Shown here: positions 58,253 through 64,000 of the stretch, piece by piece
How the letters are laid out: each line of letters opens with the position of its first letter
How positions within the stretch are numbered: the first letter of the stretch is position 1
Source: Neopestalotiopsis rosae
Taxonomy: Eukaryota; Ascomycota; Sordariomycetes; Amphisphaeriales; Sporocadaceae
Assembly (NCBI GenBank): GCA_023078685.1
Contig: JALGAS010000001.1
Location: 5,642,001 to 5,706,000 of the forward strand
Direction of reading: 5' to 3'
Length of the DNA: 64,000 bases
Translations under genes and position numbers: made by a program
Notes under the pieces: model-generated
Told to the model about the DNA's origin: nothing
The model's input: only the letters and a program-made list of their open reading frames with translations
Databases searched by the model: none

Positions 58253-58921
58253 TTACCATAATCCATAGGTGAATGCCGGCTGTCTGCTTGCAGCAAGACT
58301 GCAGTCGCACTGCCCATTGCCCTCCAAGGACACACCAATATCGTCTGCCCAACATATAAATGGCCCATTACACGTCTTACACTTAAAGTATTTCCGGCCC
58401 TCGTTGGGCGTCCTGCGCCTGACCCTCCACTTGGCCAACCCCTTGGCTGAGCGGCACCGCCCACATTTAACGAGGACTTCAGGCAAACAGGGGAGAGTTA
58501 TCTTGGGCACTGGTTTGCTGTCTTCCTCTAGACGCCATTTCTCTTTCCACGCACTCAAGCGCTTTTCAGGGTCGACGAGGTTTCGAGAATTGCATATGTT
58601 CACGAACTCGGAAGGAGTTGCAGTTATAAGCTGCTATTGGCTCATGATAGGATAGTCGCCGTTAGATGAAGACGAAACGGGATATGAAGCTAGGAAGACG
58701 ATATCATCCTTTGGTTCACTTTCGATAACAGATATCGATTTGGCTCGCCTATGGCTACTCGAGGAGTGCCTCGGGTGTCTGGAATGTCTCTTTAATATGC
58801 TGGTACTGTCAAAGGTCCCTACAGACTTGAGCCTAGGCTTTTCCAAATCTATTTGCGAGCTTTTCAATGAGGATGAAGCCTTCTGCGAAAAGGCATAAAT
58901 TTGGTCGACCCTTGACATCAT
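58253..58921 (-). CDS. GRF-type zinc-finger protein, interrupted by an in-frame TAG or a short intron
   Basis: One reading frame runs from the ATG at 58921 to the stop at 58253, broken only by a TAG at 58634-58636. The C-terminal half has the GRF zinc finger: CGRCRSAKGLAKWRVRRRTP, NEGRKYFKCKTCNGPFICWAD, with four Cys and the G-R-Y-C/W-D pattern. It is a putative single-stranded-nucleic-acid-binding module seen in topoisomerase III, NEIL3 and APE2 tails. The N-terminal half is Ser-rich and basic, probably disordered. The TAG could be a nonsense mutation (CAG to TAG). Alternatively a 45-nt intron with a weak donor (GTTTCG), a CTAAC branch and the TAG as its acceptor would remove it in phase and join ASYP to QLITATP. 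Which applies is open. Confidence 0.65.
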
Positions 58922-60421
58922 GTGGTCTGGGTTACTCCAGGTCGCAGGCGAAGGTAAAGCTTTGGTATCGATGGCAGCGCCTCACAAAGGCATGCTGCAA
59001 AGCCTCAAGTCATCGTGATTAAGCCTTTCGTATAATCGCATGATATGGATTCATGAAAATTGACGGAGTTCATGAATAGTTCAGATGTACGTTAGAAAAA
59101 AAAGCTCTTGAGAAGACAATGGCTAACCACCAGGGAAGAAGCGGAGTGGGAGTACATATGGAACTCTCATCCATCTCGAACGTTCCACTATAGAACTAGA
59201 GAGCCAGGGAGGGAGTGATGATCATCATGGTCATTAGCCATCTTCTAAAAGCAGAAGGACCCTGCGCAAAGTCTATTTTACCTGTGGTCAGGTCTCGGAC
59301 TGTAAAGCTTGGGACTCTTGGTGAGGTAGAGGTCTCTGGATCGTGTCGTTGTGATACCCTCGCCATCTTGAAGACCCTGACAAGCTGAAGTCATCGAATG
59401 ATTAAGCCTTTCGTATAATCGCATGATATGGATTCGATGAAAATTGACGGAGTTCATGAATAGTTCAGTGTGAACCTAAAAAAAAAAGCTCTTGAGAAGA
59501 CAATGGCTAACCACCAGGGAAGAAGCGGAGTGGGAGTACATATGGAACTCTCATCCATCTCGAACGTTCCACTATAGAACTAGAGAGCCAGGGAGGGAGT
59601 GATGATCATCATGGTCATTAGCCATCTTCTAAAAGCAGAAGGACTGCGCAAAGTCTATTTTACCTGTGGTCAGCCCTCGGACTGTAAAGCTTGGGACTCT
59701 TGGTGAGGTAGAGGTCTCTGGATCGTGTCGTTGTGATACCCTCGCCATCTTGAAGACCCTGACAAGCTGAAGTTGTAGAATGATGGCGGTGACAAAGTCA
59801 AGACCATCGCACGGATCCGAAAAAGACGAAGGGCCCGTGCCTACCCAGTTGAACCCCTAAAAGTTGATCATGTTGCGATAGAAGTTGTCCCCAGCTGGGG
59901 TGTTTCGCTTTCTAGAAGCCATGGAAGCTGTTTGGCAGCTGGCAAGGCTGAGAAGCACCCGTTTCTCAACTGTTAGTCAGCACCCTGACAAGCTATCAAC
60001 AGTAACGCTAGTCCAAATATCGTCAAGTGGGAAGCTTGCCCAAAGTACCCCCGTACCTTGCTTTCCACCCAATATTTACCCCACCATCAATCAGTGCACC
60101 AGAGGCGGCAGCCAGTGGGCGGCTTCAGTTTGTTTTTGGTTGATTGGGTGATAGCGTCGCCAGCTGCTCCAGGAAATTTGGATTGCCAACGAAATTGATG
60201 CCATCGCGGTAGCCAGCCTTTTGATTGCTAGCTATCTCAACCCCCATTTTCAAACTCTCCCACTCTCCTTGCCAGAGCTGCCTTCCAATACTACATACCC
60301 TTCTAATAATCCTTCTGCCTAGAGGCTCTGTCGTCTTCTTTTTCTTCCCACCTTTCCCACCGCAGATCCCGACTCTGCCCTTTCTCTGTTACCTCCTATT
60401 GCTGCTGCTAAGACCGCAAAC
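58922..60421. other. Intergenic, tandem duplication and EB1 promoter
   Basis: No gene is seen. The centre is filled by the two copies of an about 380-bp direct repeat (listed separately). The last about 500 bp, C/T-rich near 60300-60400, are the EB1 promoter and leader. Confidence 0.4.
59007..59770. repeat. About 380-bp tandem direct duplication
   Basis: Copy 1 (59007-59387) and copy 2 (59388-59770) are adjacent and nearly identical. Both begin AAGTCATCG, continue ATTAAGCCTTTCGTATAATC, share CCAGGGAAGAAGCGGAGTGG and end GACCCTGACAAGCTG. A further GAAGT follows copy 2. Differences are few: a G indel near TTC(G)ATGAAAATTG, a short block before the poly-A run, CCTG lost in copy 2 and GT versus CC in TCAGGTCTCGG/TCAGCCCTCGG. 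Neither copy has an open frame. The near-identity says the duplication is recent or kept homogeneous. Confidence 0.9.
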
Positions 60422-61430
60422 ATGGGCGAATCCAGGTGCGTGCCCATGACCTCACAATATCTGCCCAACTATCGCAAACGCGCCTGGCTAACCCGACGGA
60501 CAGACAGGAACTCATCTCATGGCTGAACAGCCTCCTCCAGCTCAACATCACAAAGGTTGAGCAATGTGGTACCGGGTAAGTAAATAAACAACAGCAAAAA
60601 CTTGCCCCTCCCCCGCGATGGCCGCCCATCGTCGCAACCCCTGTTCGTGCCGTCCAGGTTGCCGTGAAAGAGCATTACAGCTAATTCGGATGCGACGATG
60701 ATAGCGCTGCCCTCTGCCAGGTCTTTGACAGCATCTTCCTCGATCTTCCCATGTCCCGTGTCAAGTTCAACGTCAACACGGAATATGCCTACATTACAAA
60801 CTTCAAGGTGTTGCAGAGTAAGTCCGCCCAAAGACTTTGTGTCTACCTCTTGGCGCGCTTCCTGGTCCGCCCGCTAACACAATATGTTCTTGCTTCGCAG
60901 ACTGCTTCGCCAAGCACAAGGTCGACAAGCCTATCCCCGTCGAGTCTCTAGTCAAGTGCAAGATGCAGGACAACCTCGAGTTCCTTCAATGGACCAAGCG
61001 ATACTGGGACCAGAACTATCCCGGCGGCGACTACGATGCCGTGGCGAGACGAAAGGGTGGTGCCATGCCCGCTACTGGAACTGGTCCTAGGGTGGCCAGC
61101 AGTGCGGCCACGCGCAGAACTGGAGGCACCACGCCGTCTACTGGCCCCCGACTTGGATCTGCTGCTGGCGGCGCCGCCTCTGCTGCTCTGCGACAAGAGA
61201 ACAACACACTGAAGGAGACCGTGGTCGGACTCGAGCGTGAGCGCGACTTTTACTTCAGCAAGCTCAGAGACATAGAGTTGCTCGTTCAGCAGGCTGTGGA
61301 GGAGGATCCCGAGCTGGAGAAGCAAGAGGATGGCCTCATCAAGGCTATCCAGGCTATCCTGTACTCTACCGAGGAAGGGTTCGAAATTCCCGCCGAGGGC
61401 GAGGGCTTGGACGACCAGGAGACATTCTGA
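60422..61430 (+). CDS. BIM1: EB1/Bim1/Mal3 microtubule plus-end-binding protein
   Basis: Exons 60422..60435, 60504..60575, 60705..60817 and 60901..61430 give 242 residues; exon 1 codes only MGES plus two bases. The calponin-homology domain is clear: RQELISWLNSLLQLNITKVE, CGTGAALCQVFDSIF, VKFNVNTEYAYITNFKVLQ, KPIPVESLVKCKMQDNLEFL and QWTKRYWDQNYPGGDYDAVA. A Ser/Thr/Gly/Arg-rich linker (TGTGPRVASSAATRRTGG) follows, and the EB1 C-terminal coiled coil with its four-helix bundle signature GLERERDFYFSKLRDIELL ends in an acidic tail. It autonomously tracks growing microtubule ends and recruits partner proteins. An extra 60 bp just before exon 3 stays intronic. Confidence 0.95.
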
Positions 61431-62274
61431 GGAGGCAGCCAGAGAGTAGTGGACATTTGACAAACGGCGGGATGCTCCAACACAAAGGTGCAACTACGAT
61501 CTCGCAACTAATTTATGGGTGGACGGAATAAAAATGGCGGTTGATGTTCTGCAAGTGAGAAACATGCATTCAGAAAGCATGTCTCTGACGTACGTTGCAT
61601 TGAGGATCAATCACAACTGATCCCAGAGGGCATACGTAGGTAGTATATGGGCTCTTGGAGCTCAAGCTTGCGAGCCTCTGATTCGAGGCCCAGAGTCGAG
61701 AAGTACATGATGAGGTTCACGATAGACACTAAGAGTTCTTTTCCCTCGCTCCATACACCATATTCCCCTCACTCAAGTATTCAACTTCAAACAAATCGTC
61801 TTTCATGAACGGCAATATGATGCGTCATTCTCACCAATTAGATTTTCTATGTCAATTACCTGACAACATGTGAAACACATCTGACCGTTTCTTCTGCAAC
61901 ACATTCGAACAATCGGTTTCCAGGTTTGCTGGTAAGCTTCCACAACTGGGTTGTTCTCTCTTTTCGACGACAATCAGAACAATCTGTATTTGCTTCGTAC
62001 TTTCCCTGACGTGTTACTTGCCTCGAGTCAGAAATGATGGTTCCATATAAACGGCTGCTCATGGCGGCTCCCTCTCTGAAGAACTTCTCAAAGAATGGCG
62101 TAGAGAAGACGTTTTTATCATTTATTTACTTCTATAACGTCCAAATTACTCTCAGGAGTCAAGTGCGAACCCTGAAGGTGTAGCTGCCAAGTGTAACTGC
62201 ATGATTATTTCTTCCCATTCCTCGATTTTGCCGCCATTGCCATACCCGAACGGGCTCCTTTTCGACTCTGCAAG
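61431..62274. other. Intergenic, no gene accepted
   Basis: 844 bp. A 68-codon minus-strand frame (61856-62062) contains CSDCRRKERTTQLWK and two later Cys, faintly reminiscent of a zinc finger, but it has no partner exon that I can find. The rest is non-coding by eye. Confidence 0.35.
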
Positions 62275-62924
62275 ATGGGAGTAGAGTCCAAGCCTAGGCG
62301 CAGTAAAAGAATTCGAAAGCAGCGTCAACCAACGCGCAAGGTCCCCCTCGTCCAGCGCCAGTCACTTCGAGTTGCCGTCAGCAAGATTCTCAAAAACGTT
62401 CAACCATCTAGCGATCTTGCCAGATTCAAGATCCATCGCCGCGATTTCGCTACAACTCAGAAATCTCCATCGCCGACTCAAGAGAGCGATTCAACCCTCG
62501 ATGAAGAAACCAGAAAAGTCCGGGACTTGTCCGACTTATCCAATCTCATTCCTAGCGGTCAGCCAGACTGGTATAAGATACGGCGTATCGTCGGACAGCG
62601 TCTGGCTTATTACCTTGTCGAGTGGGAGGGGATTGATCCGACCACGGGGCTGAATATACCACTTGAGTTCGTAAGTGGTGCAATACTCCCACGGCTAGAG
62701 TAATCGAAGCCCGATTATCCCCCAAGTCTGACATGTTCATCTTGCGATAGATCTATCAGACGGACGTCAGCGGCTCCGCTCGCCGTGAATGGCACGCACT
62801 TCAGAATGCTGGAAAAGTGAGGCGTGCTCGGTGCGGGACTCTAGTCTTAGATGATGCACAAGATTCGAAAGTCTACGAGGAGGCTTGGCAGAGGAGCATC
62901 AAGAGGTCTTGCGGTCTGTTGTGA
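62275..62924 (+). CDS. Small chromodomain-like protein
   Basis: Two exons, 62275..62670 and 62751..62924, encode 189 residues; without the intron (donor GTAAGT, acceptor GCGATAG) the frame stops at 62703. The N-terminus is strongly basic (RRSKRIRKQRQPTRK), nuclear in character. From about residue 98 the sequence DWYKIRRIVGQRLAYYLVEWEGIDPTTG matches a chromodomain: the aromatic-cage-forming first strand, YLVEWEG as the core strand, then a helix EFIYQTDVSGSARREW. The usual WEP after the core is replaced by LNIPLEFI. The predicted role is binding methylated histone tails or another chromatin partner. Whether the protein ends at 62703 or 62924 depends on the intron; the splice sites are strong. 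Confidence 0.65.
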
Positions 62925-63431
62925 ATGTCAACATGATACATGCGACTTGAGAAGCCAAAGATCTATTGGGGAAACAAACCTCCAACGAAAATGTCATTTC
63001 TTTTGGTCGCGCTCGTGCGCATTGTCTGAATACGCGAATGCTCTTGTTGGTTTATGTCTTTGTCTCTATATCAAACGACACCATGTTTTCTTACAAGTGC
63101 GAGCAAGGTGGCATCTGCAGTTGGAGTCAAGTGCTAGGATAACATCGAAACCTGTATCGAAATAGCAATGAGGAATTTCACGGCGGACAGAGTAGTGGCG
63201 TAGAAGCAGTTGACTGCATCACAATTTCCAAGACAAATGATGAATTGAAAACATTTTCTCTTGCAAATAATTAAGTGGAATTTGGCATGGCATAAGTCCT
63301 AGTTTCTTGCAATCAAGAAGTACAACCATACGCCTTCAGTGAACGCATCAATAGAGCTTATAGTGGATTAAGTCTTCTTGCCACACAATTATCAAGACCA
63401 GAAAAAATAACACTACGAATAAAACACCAAA
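62925..63431. other. Intergenic, no gene seen
   Basis: About 500 bp, A/T-rich near 63220-63290. It would hold the promoter and leader of the small gene at 63432. Confidence 0.35.
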
Positions 63432-63635
63432 ATGTCCACGCCTCAACATCCAATCATGGAACAAACGGGCTCCGGGACAAAGGGCGGCCACTCTCAGGGC
63501 TCGGCATTTAGTTCCACAAAAGGCGGGCACCACAACAACTCCAATGTGCTCAAGGAGACCACTGAGGAGTTTGACCAGATTGGTCAACATGACGCTTGGG
63601 GCCACAAAAAGATTAGCGATACTTACAGCAAGTAA
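63432..63635 (+). CDS. 67-residue hydrophilic KGGH-repeat protein
   Basis: A short intact frame begins in a good context (CCAAAATGTCC). The protein is hydrophilic and rich in Gly, Ser, His and Lys, and contains two copies of a TKGGH motif (GSGTKGGHSQG and SSTKGGHHNN), then an acidic helix KETTEEFDQIGQHDAWGHKKI. Small fungal proteins of this kind, with KGG-like repeats as in conidiation-specific or stress-induced hydrophilins, are often highly expressed in spores or stress. No specific family is certain. A minus-strand frame overlaps it and is less protein-like. Confidence 0.55.
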   Translation: MSTPQHPIMEQTGSGTKGGHSQGSAFSSTKGGHHNNSNVLKETTEEFDQIGQHDAWGHKKISDTYSK

Positions 63636-64000
63636 AAGAGACACCGGTAGATGGGGTTGGTTAAAGATTAATCGCAGGATGAACATGGACGGCGCACTAT
63701 GCCCAGTCCTGGGTCCAACGGTTGGAGGGCATTTGGAGCGAGTCGGATTGTAGAGGACATCAATGCGGGAAGACCCAGACCACATGTAAATATATCGACC
63801 AATCATGCTATTCGCTAGCATTGCGGAAGAAACTAATTCTATGGTTTGCTCCAATCACTTATATGGCAGAATTGGGTCACAGTAAGTATTAGCATTGGCG
63901 ATGGCGATGGCGAAAAAAGAAATAGAAATAGAGATATACACGGGAATCGAAACAAAAAGACTGGGGGAGGACGGACCCCAGCCAGGGAGAGGGAGAGAGT
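63636..64000. other. Right edge, no gene seen
   Basis: The last 365 bp contain a purine-rich run near 63900-64000 (GATGGCGATGGCG, then AAAGAAATAGAAATAGAGA). The continuation lies outside the window. Confidence 0.35.

Noticed and set aside
61665..61700. GATTCGAGGC stretch resembling a tRNA T-arm
   Set aside because: No matching acceptor, D-arm or anticodon arm can be folded around it.
61856..62062. Minus-strand frame with CSDC and later cysteines, slightly GATA-finger-like
   Set aside because: Cysteine spacing does not fit a GATA or other named finger, and no supporting exon was found.
1..64000. CRISPR arrays, bacterial operons, ribosome-binding sites
   Set aside because: The gene structures are spliced and eukaryotic; no regularly spaced short repeats were found.

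Overview
The window is nuclear DNA of a filamentous ascomycete, most likely a sordariomycete and probably Hypocreales. The evidence is short introns (about 45-110 nt) with GTAAGT/GTATGT-type donors and CTAAC/CTGAC branch sites, and fungal-only families (2EXR, DUF3669, PTH11-type rhodopsin-fold receptors, Zn2Cys6 regulators, NACHT-type STAND proteins). The order-level placement is inference from protein flavour, not an alignment. I rebuilt exon structures by hand. Nearly all models close in frame; exceptions are stated in the entries.

Left part (0-7.2 kb): a cyclase-family hydrolase, a galactonate-dehydratase-like enolase-superfamily enzyme and a divergently transcribed 2-keto-3-deoxy-sugar-acid aldolase form a plausible sugar-acid catabolic group. 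They are followed by a secreted M43-type metalloprotease and cyclophilin A. From 7.1 to 9.6 kb I see no gene. Middle-left (9.6-18.1 kb): an NTF2/SnoaL-fold protein, a RING-containing SNF2 (Rad5-like) ATPase carrying one apparent frameshift, and, head to head with it, a 1036-residue NACHT protein ending in five C2H2-type zinc fingers. From 18.1 to 29.2 kb the region is gene-poor and accessory in character: degenerate tandem repeats, a 2EXR protein, a secreted tyrosinase, a decayed DUF3669 gene, and an HXXXD acetyltransferase.

The stretch 30-41 kb holds a PTH11-like membrane protein, a Zn2Cys6 regulator, and two housekeeping genes: DRS1 (ribosome-biogenesis RNA helicase) and an APP1-type phosphatidate phosphatase.

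The most interesting block is 41.1-57.7 kb, which looks like a compact biosynthetic or metabolic cluster. It has an adenylation-thiolation-reductase enzyme whose C-terminus is a complete gluconokinase domain, a divergent aldo/keto reductase, a Zn2Cys6 regulator (paralogue of the one at 32-35 kb), an MFS transporter, an APC-family permease, a cytochrome P450 lacking the usual I-helix threonine, and a short-chain dehydrogenase. The promoter shared by the reductase megaenzyme and the aldo/keto reductase contains two near-identical CCAAT-bearing direct repeats.

The right end (58-64 kb) contains a GRF zinc-finger gene with an in-frame TAG (or a 45-nt intron), a perfectly adjacent about 380-bp tandem duplication without coding capacity, the EB1/Mal3 microtubule plus-end protein, a small chromodomain protein and a 67-residue hydrophilic protein. 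I found no tRNA, rRNA, CRISPR or intact transposon.
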